In this document: piece after piece, positions 8,286-16,442 of the stretch
Layout of the letters: each line of letters opens with the position of its first letter
How positions within the stretch are numbered: position 1 is the stretch's first letter
NCBI GenBank assembly: GCA_009746045.1
Contig: RPFO01000464.1
Location: 1-33,047, forward strand
Source of the DNA: Mesostigma viride
Lineage: Eukaryota; Streptophyta; Mesostigmatophyceae; Mesostigmatales; Mesostigmataceae
Reading direction: 5' to 3'
Length of the DNA stretch: 33,047 bases
Position numbers and translations under genes: made by a program
The notes under the pieces: model-generated
What the model was told of the DNA's origin: nothing
Databases searched by the model: none
What the model saw: only the letters and a program-made list of their open reading frames with translations

Positions 8286-9994
8286 ATGATCAAAGAGGGG
8301 GGCATTTTCGTGGTCAAGGTGCACCCTGATGGCATGATGCGCCAGGTGGGCTGGGAGGAGTTCACGGTGGACAACTCCGGCAGCATGGGGCTGTCGCCGA
8401 TCCCCCCCCCTCCTCCTGCCACATCGATTCCGCGGAGGGGGGGGCGCTCCGGTGGATGATGTCGGAGATGGCCTACGCCCTTACGGACATCTTGTCTCCC
8501 TTCATGGGGGTCGAGCGGGGCGTGGTCAGGCTGGGGCCGAAGGGGGTCCAGGCCCTCAAGAAGGCGGGGGTGGAGGCGCGCGTCGGGGCGGAGGCGGCGC
8601 CGGAACATCGGGGGGTCATCTACGCGGCGATGGGGGACGCCCTGCGCGAGACGGTCATGGGCGGCTACATGACGGCGGTCCGGGTGGCGACCGGCTATTC
8701 GGGCGGCGACAGGGTTTCGCTCACTTCGAAAGCCATCGAGCGCATGGTCTTCCGCGGGGAGGCCTACGTGGTGGAGGTCCACTCCGACGGCACCCTGCGG
8801 TCCGCCGGCATCGGGGCCTGGCGTGACAGCAAGAAGAACGTGATGCTGGTGGGCGCCCCTCCTCCCATGTCCTGCCACTCGATCTCGCCCGAGGGGCAGG
8901 CCGTGTTGGCCGAGGGGCGGAGTTTCAGGGAGCGTTTCCGGCGGTTGGTGGCGGACATCCAGGGCCTGAACGGGGGGAGCTTCCAGCCCGTCATCCACTC
9001 CCCCACTCCCACCCGCCCCCCGCGTCCGGTGCAGGTCGGGGGCGCGCACCGGCGGGACGCCGCGACGAAGGAGATCGTGCTGGGATGGATGGATCACCTG
9101 CACAAGGCCTCGCGCGAGAACGACGAGGGGGAGTTTTGCCGCGTGGTCCGCGCGCTCCAGGGGGTGCTGTGCCCGGGGGACAAGCCCGCCAAGCGCCAGG
9201 CCATCGTGGAGGGGATCGACCTGTTCGTGTGGTGCGCGGAGCCGGGCGGGGACGGCGGCAAGGGCGGCAAGGGCGGCGGGCGGTTCACGCCGCAGCGCGC
9301 GACCGCCGTGCGCATGCTGTTTCCGGTCGACAACGGGGCCGACATGGCCGAGGATACCCACGGGCGGCGTCCCGTTGTGCAGGCCCTGTACATGGTGGCG
9401 CGGGGGCAGGTGGACAAGGCCGTGAACAGCCTGGCGGCGGCGGGGTGGGTGTTCGCCGACGCGTACGGCTCGCGTCCGGGCCTCGTCTTCATGATCACGG
9501 CGCTGTTCCTGTTCCGGCGGTGCTACTGGCACGACCATTTCGTCACGATGTTCGACGCGTACAGGCGCCTGACGAGCGTCCCCGCCACCGGGCAGGAGGT
9601 GGAGGCCCTGTTCAAGAAGGTGAGCGAGCGGTTCGCAAAGGCCCCGGCGGGGAGGTGGCCCGAGGACGTGGCCGAGCTGATGCTGCCGTACTCGAGCTTC
9701 ATCGAGGTGGAGCGCACGGCGCGCGCCGACATGCACGCCGTCCGGACGGGGGACATGAGCGGGTACGACGGATGGGGCGCGCGCGTCCTGGGCGACATGC
9801 GGGCGTTCTTCGACGACCGTCGCAGGCAGGTGGTATCCGCTCACCTGCTGATGGATAAGCACGAGCAGTCGTGTCATATGTCGTACACGGGGGTCCGGTT
9901 CGCGCGCCAGCTGTCCGCCATCTGTCAGGGGTCTGGGTTTGATTTGTGGACGGAGTTGTGCGATGAGAGCGGGCGGGGGTCCGTCCTGGTGTAG
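8286..9994 (+). CDS. hypothetical protein with a duplicated N-terminal module, one frameshift (about 569 aa)
   Basis: Function unknown. A first module holds FVVKVHPDGMMRQVGWEEF followed by a Pro run and SCHIDSAEGGAL. A second module about 140 residues later holds YVVEVHSDGTLRSAGIGAW followed by APPPMSCHSISPEGQAVL. The match shows an internal duplication and also shows that the two parts belong to one protein. They lie in different frames: the change is a missing base in the C run at 8402-8410. The C-terminal 350 residues are a single helical domain with a Gly/Lys linker (GGKGGKGGGR). The frame is open upstream to 8187 without an ATG, so the true start may lie earlier or be reached by splicing at TTTCCAG near 8200. 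The ATG at 8456 would give a 512-aa form. Confidence 0.65.
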
Positions 9995-10059
9995 TGGCTC
10001 GCTGACGTCCCCTTCTCCCCGCCGGTGGTGCTTGCGCGCAGGGGGGGCTCTGCCGGGAC

Positions 10060-10122
10060 CCGCCGCCGCCGCCGCCGCCTCCTCCTCCTCCCCCGCCGCC
10101 GCCTCCTCCCCCGCCGCCTCCT
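10060..10122 (+). repeat. 21-codon polyproline tract upstream of a gene start
   Basis: CCG/CCT/CCC codons give 21 consecutive prolines in the same frame as the gene that follows. The frame is open from about 10009 but has no ATG before 10195. The tract may be part of that protein if translation starts at another codon or after splicing. Otherwise it is a non-coding CCN repeat. Confidence 0.6.
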
Positions 10123-10194
10123 TTCGCTGCCACCGGGTGGGAGACGGTCCAGGACACCGCGCGCGACCCCGTTCCCGAGCCCCCGGTCGATGTG

Positions 10195-10791
10195 ATGTTC
10201 CAGGCATTGCCCCCGATCGCCCTGCGGATCATCCTGGAGCGCATCTGGCCGAATGGGCGCGGGATCTGCCCCGAGATGGACGAGGTCTACTGGGAGATCT
10301 GCAGGTACAGACAACCCGCCGAGAAGCTCGAAAAGGAAGTGCGCGAGGAGCTGCTGTACCGCCAGGAGAATGGGGATCGCCGCCGGTTCGGCGGGCGGGA
10401 GGACGGGCAGCTGGAGGCCGTCTTGAAGTTGATATGCCCCGACCGCTTCATGGAGTGCTTGGACGCGCTGGAGACGCCGAGGGCGAGGAAGGAGGAGAAG
10501 CTGTGGATCCTGTGGGACAAGGTTCGCGAGGGGCTGGCCAGGCACGGGAAGAGGGTCAGCCGTTCGCAGATGAAGAGTATCCGAGAGCGGCTCTTCGACT
10601 GTCTGGGTTCGAGCAAGACTTTCGCCGACAGGTCCTTCTCCTTTGTGGTCAAGTGCTACAACGTCATGACGGCCAAGTGGAGGCATCAGGGGCGCGCCAT
10701 CCCCAGCTCGCCCGCGTGGGAGTGGGGCTGGTGGTCCCAACTGAGCAGCGACCACGCGGTGTCGCACGCCGAGTTGACTGTTTTGGAGTGA
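10195..10791 (+). CDS. hypothetical helical protein, possibly with an F-box-like start (198 aa)
   Basis: The frame is uninterrupted. The first 20 residues (MFQALPPIALRIILERIW) resemble the start of an F-box (LPxELLxxIL), a motif frequent in giant-virus proteins that recruit host ubiquitin ligases; the match is weak. The rest is rich in charged helices, for example EKLEKEVREELLYRQ and RARKEEKLWILWDKVREGL, and ends with several Trp residues (WEWGWW). The ATG at 10195 was chosen; a GTG directly precedes it, and an open polyproline frame lies upstream. An AATAAA lies 120 bases after the stop. Confidence 0.65.
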   Translation: MFQALPPIALRIILERIWPNGRGICPEMDEVYWEICRYRQPAEKLEKEVREELLYRQENGDRRRFGGREDGQLEAVLKLICPDRFMECLDALETPRARKEEKLWILWDKVREGLARHGKRVSRSQMKSIRERLFDCLGSSKTFADRSFSFVVKCYNVMTAKWRHQGRAIPSSPAWEWGWWSQLSSDHAVSHAELTVLE

Positions 10792-10911
10792 TTCAGTTTT
10801 TGGACTGTCGTGATGATTATGTGCATTATTTTTTGTAGGGCTTGCGACTGTTTGTGGCTTTGTCAGCGAATGCGTGATGCGTTCATGGGGTGATACAGTG
10901 TGAAATGGGGT

Positions 10912-10917
10912 AATAAA
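10912..10917 (+). terminator. AATAAA signal
   Basis: AATAAA in an AT-rich intergenic stretch, 120 bases past the stop of the preceding plus-strand gene and shortly before the stop of the convergent minus-strand gene. Confidence 0.4.
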
Positions 10918-10942
10918 TATGATTCGATTTGATCAATGGAAG

Positions 10943-11857
10943 TCACGTTTTTATGCACTTGGCCTGCTTGGCCTCCGCCAGCAGCCTCTGGTTGGCGCGG
11001 TGCTCCTCTCTCTTGCGCTTGTTCTCTAGGGCGAAGGAGCGGTCCTGGGGCCGCCTCGCCTCCTCGTGCATTTTCAGTCTCTCGAACACGGGGAATAGCT
11101 CCTTGCCTATGTTGTCCATGCTGGCGACGGGGTCCTCGCCCCTCTTTATCGCGGACTGGTTGAGCACGTTCATGAGGTCGATGCCCACGTTGACGGACTC
11201 CGTGAAGTAGTCGCGGGTGGAGTCGCCCTTCTTCATCGCGTGCAGCTGGCGGATGTCGTAGGTGCGCATGCCGGTCGCGGTGTAGTTCTCGGTCTCGTTT
11301 ATGTGCGCGTAGACCCTGGCCGGGTTGGCGGCCGTGGAGGGGGCGCCGCTCTCCTTGACGGCCTGCATGTGGCTCTTGGTGGAGTCGCAGCTCTTCACGC
11401 GCTTGTCGCTGGCGAGCTGCAGGTCCCTGGCGTCCGCGCGCGCGTAGATCTCGTCGGCCAGCGAGCGGTCCAGGTCCAGGTACCGCTCGTAGAGCAGCCC
11501 CAGCCGGTCGCGGAAGGAGGCCGCCCGCCTGCCGGGCAGCAGCTGGACGATGCGGATGATGCCAGCTCGGTCGGTCACGGGCGTGTCCCGCTGCCTGGCG
11601 CCTGGGAATTTCCAGAGTGTCAAATCCGCACACACTTCTTTGTGCTCGTCTTGGAGCCTGGAGAGGCAGTGACTAGCTTGCCTTTGCGCATCCGGTGCAA
11701 GAGTGCCGGAGATCTCAGTATAGCTTACAACCTTGATGACATCGATAACCGATATCTTGCCGTCCGGTGTCACACGGATCTTGCCAGCGAAGGGGTCTTC
11801 CGCGCCCTCTGGCAGGGCCTTTGAGGGCTGTAGGTAGGCTACAACAGCCTGTGCCAT
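10943..11857 (-). CDS. BRO/MSV199-like viral regulator, paralogue 2 (304 aa)
   Basis: This is a paralogue of the gene at 3949-4872. It shares the start pattern (VVAYLQPSKALPEGAEDPFAG), the IRVTPDGKISVIDVIK motif, ARQRDTPVTDRAGI, then IVQLLPGRRAASFR and LYERYLDLD. In the C-terminal half VYAHINETEN parallels VYASVNNTGN of the other copy, followed by a Lys/Arg/Glu-rich helical tail (ENKRKREEHRANQRLLAEAK). The ATG at 11857 aligns with the paralogue; an in-frame GTG lies two codons before. A role in transcription or DNA regulation follows from the BRO/MSV199 resemblance only. It is divergent from the SUMO-motif gene at 11992 and shares a 134-bp promoter region with it. Confidence 0.75.
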   Translation of the reverse strand: MAQAVVAYLQPSKALPEGAEDPFAGKIRVTPDGKISVIDVIKVVSYTEISGTLAPDAQRQASHCLSRLQDEHKEVCADLTLWKFPGARQRDTPVTDRAGIIRIVQLLPGRRAASFRDRLGLLYERYLDLDRSLADEIYARADARDLQLASDKRVKSCDSTKSHMQAVKESGAPSTAANPARVYAHINETENYTATGMRTYDIRQLHAMKKGDSTRDYFTESVNVGIDLMNVLNQSAIKRGEDPVASMDNIGKELFPVFERLKMHEEARRPQDRSFALENKRKREEHRANQRLLAEAKQAKCIKT

Positions 11858-11980
11858 GTTCACATTCCTGCAATGGCAGAAGAAATGTTAACGCCTGAGA
11901 TAAGCGCGCGACCTGCTCGCGTCCTCCTTTCATTCCTATTCTTCCAGGTAAACACGGGATACAATAATTATCGCCTCGAC

Positions 11981-11987
11981 ATATAAG
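11981..11987 (+). promoter_or_regulatory. TATA-like element before the gene at 11992
   Basis: ATATAAG stands in GACATATAAGCGCG directly before the ATG at 11992. Similar short AT-rich elements precede many starts in this window. Confidence 0.5.
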
Positions 11988-11991
11988 CGCG

Positions 11992-12650
11992 ATGACGAGA
12001 CGCGGCTCTGTCACTAATTCCAACGTCCGCCGCCGCGCACACAGGGTGCGCGCCTCCGACGAGACGGGTAAAAGCAGCGGCGCCCCACGGCGCCCCCGAT
12101 TCTCTACATCGACAGCCCGGATGACGTACACCCCTCCCCGGGCACGGCCGAAGCGGTCCAGGGTGCGCGCCTCCGACGAGACGGGTAAAAGCAGCGGCGC
12201 CCCACGGCGCCCCCGATTCTCTACATCGACAGCCCGGATGACGTACACCCCTCCCCGGGCACGGCCGAAGCGGTCCAGGGCGCCCGCTCCTGCCAACCCC
12301 CCCCGCCATTTATCGATCTCACGCGCGACATCGTGTTGGTCGACCTCACAGGAGACGATGACGATGTCCAAGTGGTCCCGCCCCCGCCCCCGCCCCCGCC
12401 CCGCCCCCGCCCCGCCCCGCCGCGCCCGTCGTCGCTAGCCGAACAGTGGCCGAGCAGGCGTCTCCCTCCCACTTGGCGCTTCGAGCTCCCGAGCCAGAAA
12501 ACCTACCTCTCCAACACGCCCCGCTCGAACACCGCTTCCTCTTCGCTTATGCCGCCCCCCCCGCCGCGCACCGTCCGCCCTGTTCGCACCGATACGATGA
12601 GGTACAAGCGCCTGCAGGCCAAGAGGAGGGGGCGTTGGCTACCGGGGTGA
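11992..12650 (+). CDS. Pro-rich protein with several SUMO-interaction-like motifs, frameshifted (about 219 aa)
   Basis: The ATG at 11992 opens one frame (MTRRGSVTNSNVRRRAH...), which crosses two perfect copies of a 117-bp repeat. The second copy and the rest make far better sense one frame earlier. There the product reads ILYIDSPDDV, then PFIDLTRDIVLVDLTGDDDD, then VQVV, then long Pro tracts and a basic C-terminus (MRYKRLQAKRRGRW). Hydrophobic I/V/L clusters followed by D-L-T and acidic residues are the textbook SUMO-interaction motif. A missing base between 12186 and 12210 would join the frames. The two repeat copies are identical, so a duplication artefact in the assembly is also possible. 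Start and N-terminus are therefore uncertain; the SIM-bearing segment is the reliable part. Confidence 0.5.
12044..12277. repeat. perfect 117-bp tandem duplication
   Basis: Positions 12044-12160 and 12161-12277 appear identical. The period of 117 is a multiple of 3, so it adds 39 codons without changing frame. The lack of any difference implies a very recent duplication or an assembly effect. Confidence 0.9.
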
Positions 12651-12861
12651 CCCAACTCCATCCCGGGGGGTACGCGCTTTGTGCCGTGTCCTCCCACTCT
12701 CGCTCGATCTCCACGCGCTTCCTGGCCGACCCGCTGGTCCTGGACCAGCCCTTGGAGGCTCCGGATGCCCTCGTCCTGTGCACGGCGCAACGAGACGAGC
12801 GCCCCTTGCAGCGACCCCTGCACCTCCTGCCTACGAGCGTGTATTGCTGGCACCGCACCAT
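12547..12861 (-). CDS. small Cys/His protein, C-x9-C-x3-C-x6-C-x2-H family (104 aa)
   Basis: The N-terminus MVRC opens a C-x9-C-x3-C-x6-C-x2-H module (C, QQYTLVGRR, C, RGR, C, KGRSSR, C, AV, H). The same spacing is found in the genes at 12991 and 27341. The pattern suggests one small zinc-binding unit, of a type I recall as widespread in giant viruses (DUF5763-like; not verified). A Trp-containing tail follows (EREWEDTAQSAYPPGWSW). I chose the ATG at 12861 because it puts the first Cys at residue 4, as in the 12991 gene; an in-frame ATG at 12882 would add seven residues. The 3' end overlaps the plus-strand SUMO-motif gene by about 100 bases, so the C-terminus is less certain. Confidence 0.6.
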   Translation of the reverse strand: MVRCQQYTLVGRRCRGRCKGRSSRCAVHRTRASGASKGWSRTSGSARKRVEIEREWEDTAQSAYPPGWSWVTPVANAPSSWPAGACTSSYRCEQGGRCAAGGAA

Positions 12862-12990
12862 GATGGCGCGTAACTGTCTCATAGAAAAAAACACGCGGTC
12901 CTGCCGGTCACGGTGTGCGGCCGGCTTCCGAAGCCAGCTCCCTCCGAGTCTGCATTTAAAAATCTCTGTATTACTCCAGACGCGACAGTG

Positions 12991-13360
12991 ATGGCAAAGT
13001 GCACAGGAAAAACGCAGTCGGGGCGGGGGTGCCGTAACATGTGCCGCCCGGGTCAGGGCAGGTGCGCGATCCACCGCCGCCCCAGGCAACACGATGTCCG
13101 CGCCAAGAAGTCGGTCGGCCCCCCAAGCCGGTGACCCCCGGGAAGTTGTGGGATGCGCCGTTCAGCCCCTATGCCAATGTTGTCGATATGCAGATCACAA
13201 CCTCTCGCGGATCCTCGCGTCTGAGGGGGATCGTCTTGATAAGGCCCACGCAAATGACATCCGAGAGCTAATTAATCGTCTCACACAACATCGATCGACT
13301 CTCAATACGTCCACATCACAGCAATTCCCGCCGTCGAGCCTGTATCGCGTAGGCGGCTAG
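12991..13360 (+). CDS. small Cys/His protein, C-x9-C-x3-C-x6-C-x2-H family, frameshifted (about 123 aa)
   Basis: It starts MAKC and carries C-TGKTQSGRG-C-RNM-C-RPGQGR-C-AI-H, the same zinc-binding spacing as its divergent neighbour (start to start 130 bp). In the reported frame it stops at 13134 (47 aa). The following sequence stays protein-like if one base is added in the C run at 13119-13124 (giving PGKLWDAPFSPYANVVDM) and another near 13190 (giving DHNLSRILASEGDRL and a helical tail ending YRVGG). Both are missing-base changes, like those in neighbouring genes. If they are real, the product is the short 47-residue form. The gene at 27341 has a comparable layout, with the Cys/His unit first and a helical tail. 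Confidence 0.6.
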
Positions 13361-13413
13361 GATCGAGGCGGACAAAAAAGTAATCTCAGCCATAGGTATA
13401 CGCTCGATCGGAG

Positions 13414-16173
13414 ATGGCGATGAATCTCGACACCCTCAGCTACCTGCGCTCGTCCAAGGTGTACACTACGGCGATCGTGGGCGACGACAACCCCAACGCG
13501 ACGGTGCGGAACCTGGAGTTGAAGTCCCTGGACAGCATCGTGCTGAAGCCCAACGGGGGCCTCGGCGCGCACGCCCTGAAGAGGTTCAAGGTGATCGGCA
13601 GCACGCAGATCGACGGCGCGCTGCAGGTGGACGACCTCCTGTTGGACGGCCGCGCGCTGACCACGTCGGCGGGGACGCTGGCGCTGAGCTCTGGCGGCGC
13701 GGCCTCGAACGCGCTCCAGGTGGGCGGCGTGACGGTCACCGACGCCTCCGTCGCCCCGGTCACCGCCAACGCCAACCTGACGCTTTCCCCCAACGGCACG
13801 GGTTCGGTGGCGATGGACAACGTGCGCGTGAAGGGCGGCGCGGTGACCACTTCCACCGGCGCGCTGGCGCTGAGCTCGGGCGGCGCTTCCACTAATGCGC
13901 TCCAGGTGGGCGGGGTCACGGTGACGGACGCGTCGGTGTCGACCTCTACGGGCAACGGCAACCTGACCCTGGCCAGCAACGGCACCGGCTCCGTGCTCCT
14001 GGACAACGTGAAGGTGAAGACCTCGGGCATCAGCAACAACGTGGCCAACGCGGACCTGACCGTGACATCCAATGGCACTGGGGCCGTGTGGGTGGACAAC
14101 GTGAAGGTGAAGACTAACAGCATCACCACCGGCAGCGGCGTGCTTAGCTTGACGTCGAACAGCTCGACGACCAACACGGTGAACGTGGCCGGTCTGGCCG
14201 TGACGAACAGCAGCATCGGCACGACTTCGGTGCCCGCTATCACGATCGCGAAGGACCTGTACCTGACCAGCACTGCGGGCGGAAGCGGCAAGGTGACGAC
14301 CTCGGCGGGCAATCTGGAGCTGACCAGCGCGAGCGGCACGGTGGCCGTCACGGGCGCGCTCACGGTGTCGGGGGCGGTTGCAGGCGCCAGCAGTATTACT
14401 AGCACGGGCAACACGGTGGTGGGCGGCAACCTGCGTGTGGCGGGCATGATCGACAGCACCAACGCCAGTGGGAAGCTGGAGATCGCTGACAAGGCGGTCA
14501 ACCTGGGTAAGCAGACGGTGTTCGAGAGCGTTATGGACTTTCCCTTTACCACGACAGGCAGCGCATCGACGGTGGCAAACACGATCAGCAACGGGATTTA
14601 TGCCCAATGCGGTCAAGGCGCCAACATCGCGAACGGTGGTGTGACCATGCAGGCTGGATCTAACCAAAACGCCAGGGTTTCCTTCTTCTACAACACCGTC
14701 AACACGCCCATCCCCACCGACCTGCTGGACTTCAGCCAAAACAACATTGAACTCAGCGCCAAATATACCCTTGCGGGCCTCCTTCTTAACAATTACAACT
14801 TCTTCGGTATCGAGCAGACGACTGTCGCGCCATACCCGTACTTTAGGCTATACACCGCCACTGGAGGAGCGATGAAGGTCGAGACCCGTAATGCTGCTGG
14901 GACGGTTACATCTTTCACGTCCGACGCGGTCAATTGGTTTAACACGGTCACCAATTACGTCCTCTCTATGTCGTTCACCGCGTCGGGTGGGGGGGTGTCG
15001 GTATCTCTCTCGTTCACCAAGAACGGGGGCGCGTCCATTCCCGTCACGTTCTCCGGCAGCCCTTCTCTTTCTCTCGGTACTTGCTTCCTGTCCGCCCCCT
15101 CCGTTATCGTTGTAGGCAATGTGGGCTTACAATACGGCGGCGATAACTATTACGTGGACAATGTGACGGCCAGTAAGAACGGTGTCGCGTCGAACGCGGG
15201 CTCCGAAAACGCCGGCCTGTTCGTGGACGGCAGCGCCTCCTTTGGCAACCGCGCCCTCACCTGGCACATGGGCGCCGCCGAGGCCTCGCAGGACAAGGGC
15301 GACCACGGCGGCTCCTACTGGCACCTGGAGGGAGGGCAGCTGTTGCTCTCTCGCACCATCACCGCCGCCGACCGCGAGGCGCCCGGCACCAACGTCTCGC
15401 TCGCCTCGCTCGCAAGCGGTGCTGACACGTATCGGTGGGAGTTCACTGGGTCGGCGGACAGCACGGTCGGAACGCCCGCGAAATCCTTCACTACTGGCGG
15501 GGGCGTGACGGTGGCGGACGGCGTGCTGAAGGTGGGAAGCGGCACCAGTTCGTCCGTGAGCGGCATGCCCATCGGAACGTTCACCCTCATGCTGAAGGTG
15601 TTCCCCCAACAAGACATGTCCACCCCGACGGGCGGTTACAAAGACCTACTGGAGTACGGGTTCACCGACGTGAGGGTGCGTAACGACGGTCGCCTGGAAT
15701 TTTACGATGGGATGACCCGCGTCGTGACCTCGGCGACGGTGGGCGACCAACCGTTCCATCTCGCCATCACGAACGAGGGGTCCTCTTTCAAGGTGTACAA
15801 GGACGGCGAGCTGATCGGCAGCTCCAGCACCAGCGACATCGCGATCGGCAGCGCCACTTTGAGGCTGTACGCGGGGTCCCTGGGATGGTCCGTGTGGTAC
15901 GATGACGTGCGATTCGTGTCCGGCCAGGCGCTGACCTCGTCCACCACGATGCTGTACGGGTGGCGGGAGATGTACGCGGGCAGCCAGACGGTGACGTACG
16001 GGTTCCGCATCTCTAACAACGAGGGGCTGCAGCTGGTGAAGGTGCGTGGTTCTGGCGGCAACGGGTGGGTGGGCGTGAACCCCGCTCCCAACACGATCAC
16101 GTCCAGCAACAGCATGGGCGCCATCGGGTCCGCCACCGCGTCCGTCATCAGCGAGAGCCAGATGTCGTTCTAG
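13414..16173 (+). CDS. fibre-like repeat protein with lectin-like domains, paralogue 1 (919 aa)
   Basis: The frame is intact. The N-terminal anchor (1-85) includes IVLKPNGGLGAHALKRFKVIG. Residues about 85-330 are Thr/Ser/Gly/Ala/Val-rich repeats of TSAGTLALSSGG / NALQVGGVTVTDASV type, expected to form an extended beta structure as in phage tail fibres. Residues about 375-590 form an extra domain absent from the paralogue. A conserved block follows (EASQDKGD...GSYWHLEGGQLLLSRTI and DTYRWEF), then a laminin-G/concanavalin-like domain (FKVYKDGELIG, WYDDVRFVSGQAL, TMLYGWREMYAG) and a tail with NTITSSNSMG. The most likely role is a virion surface fibre for host attachment; this is inference from architecture. 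A TATA-like GGTATACG lies about 15 bases before the ATG. Confidence 0.85.
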   Translation: MAMNLDTLSYLRSSKVYTTAIVGDDNPNATVRNLELKSLDSIVLKPNGGLGAHALKRFKVIGSTQIDGALQVDDLLLDGRALTTSAGTLALSSGGAASNALQVGGVTVTDASVAPVTANANLTLSPNGTGSVAMDNVRVKGGAVTTSTGALALSSGGASTNALQVGGVTVTDASVSTSTGNGNLTLASNGTGSVLLDNVKVKTSGISNNVANADLTVTSNGTGAVWVDNVKVKTNSITTGSGVLSLTSNSSTTNTVNVAGLAVTNSSIGTTSVPAITIAKDLYLTSTAGGSGKVTTSAGNLELTSASGTVAVTGALTVSGAVAGASSITSTGNTVVGGNLRVAGMIDSTNASGKLEIADKAVNLGKQTVFESVMDFPFTTTGSASTVANTISNGIYAQCGQGANIANGGVTMQAGSNQNARVSFFYNTVNTPIPTDLLDFSQNNIELSAKYTLAGLLLNNYNFFGIEQTTVAPYPYFRLYTATGGAMKVETRNAAGTVTSFTSDAVNWFNTVTNYVLSMSFTASGGGVSVSLSFTKNGGASIPVTFSGSPSLSLGTCFLSAPSVIVVGNVGLQYGGDNYYVDNVTASKNGVASNAGSENAGLFVDGSASFGNRALTWHMGAAEASQDKGDHGGSYWHLEGGQLLLSRTITAADREAPGTNVSLASLASGADTYRWEFTGSADSTVGTPAKSFTTGGGVTVADGVLKVGSGTSSSVSGMPIGTFTLMLKVFPQQDMSTPTGGYKDLLEYGFTDVRVRNDGRLEFYDGMTRVVTSATVGDQPFHLAITNEGSSFKVYKDGELIGSSSTSDIAIGSATLRLYAGSLGWSVWYDDVRFVSGQALTSSTTMLYGWREMYAGSQTVTYGFRISNNEGLQLVKVRGSGGNGWVGVNPAPNTITSSNSMGAIGSATASVISESQMSF

Positions 16174-16220
16174 TTATGTAGCGGATTCGTAATTTTTTTC
16201 GCGCGCGTGTATTGTGTTTG

Positions 16221-16442
16221 ATGCCTACGACATCACCATTGCGTTTGTACTGCGGTATGAAAGCGCCTCCGCCCTCAGGGACGAAGTACGGCACGCAGGC
16301 GTACTGTTTGCGCAAGGGGCAGCTCCGGCTGTGGGGCCAGCGGCGGGTCCAGGAGGCGGCGCTGGCCTCGGTCATGGCGGCCGGCAGGAAGTCGAGGGGC
16401 GGGCGGAGTCGCAGCGGAGGGTCGACGAGGCGGAGGACGTGA
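16221..16442 (+). CDS. short YCG...KGQ-type conserved viral protein (73 aa)
   Basis: The product begins MPTTSPLRLYCGMKAPPPSG and continues TKYGTQAYCLRKGQLRLWG, followed by a basic Arg/Ser/Gly tail. The sequence Y-C-G, then P-x-G-x-K-x-GT-x-x-x-C-x-x-KGQ-x-R-L-x-G, is a pattern I recall from short proteins and N-termini across Mimiviridae, phycodnaviruses and relatives (LYCGKG...PKG...GTPEQCL..GQVRLYG). Its function is not known to me. The remembered match decides the frame, since two other frames are open here. Its TGA stop forms part of the palindrome TGATCA, whose other half is the stop of the convergent gene. Confidence 0.7.
   Translation: MPTTSPLRLYCGMKAPPPSGTKYGTQAYCLRKGQLRLWGQRRVQEAALASVMAAGRKSRGGRSRSGGSTRRRT

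Noticed and set aside
7387-8324. Three long minus-strand frames of 250-300 codons over the repeat array
   Set aside because: They are open only because the 50-bp unit lacks minus-strand stops in any phase. All three encode the same cyclic peptide and none has a credible start.
8261-10207. Minus-strand frame of 648 codons
   Set aside because: It is antisense to a better coding frame, is full of Pro/Arg/His as expected from the complement of GC-rich codons, and lacks recognisable motifs.
11968-12371. Minus-strand frames over the 117-bp duplication
   Set aside because: Low-complexity Gly/Arg/Cys translations. The plus strand has the TATA-like element and the meaningful acidic motifs.
13357-14739. 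Minus-strand frames of 460 and 383 codons under the fibre gene
   Set aside because: Shadows of the intact 919-residue repeat protein; their repeats mirror its DNA repeats.
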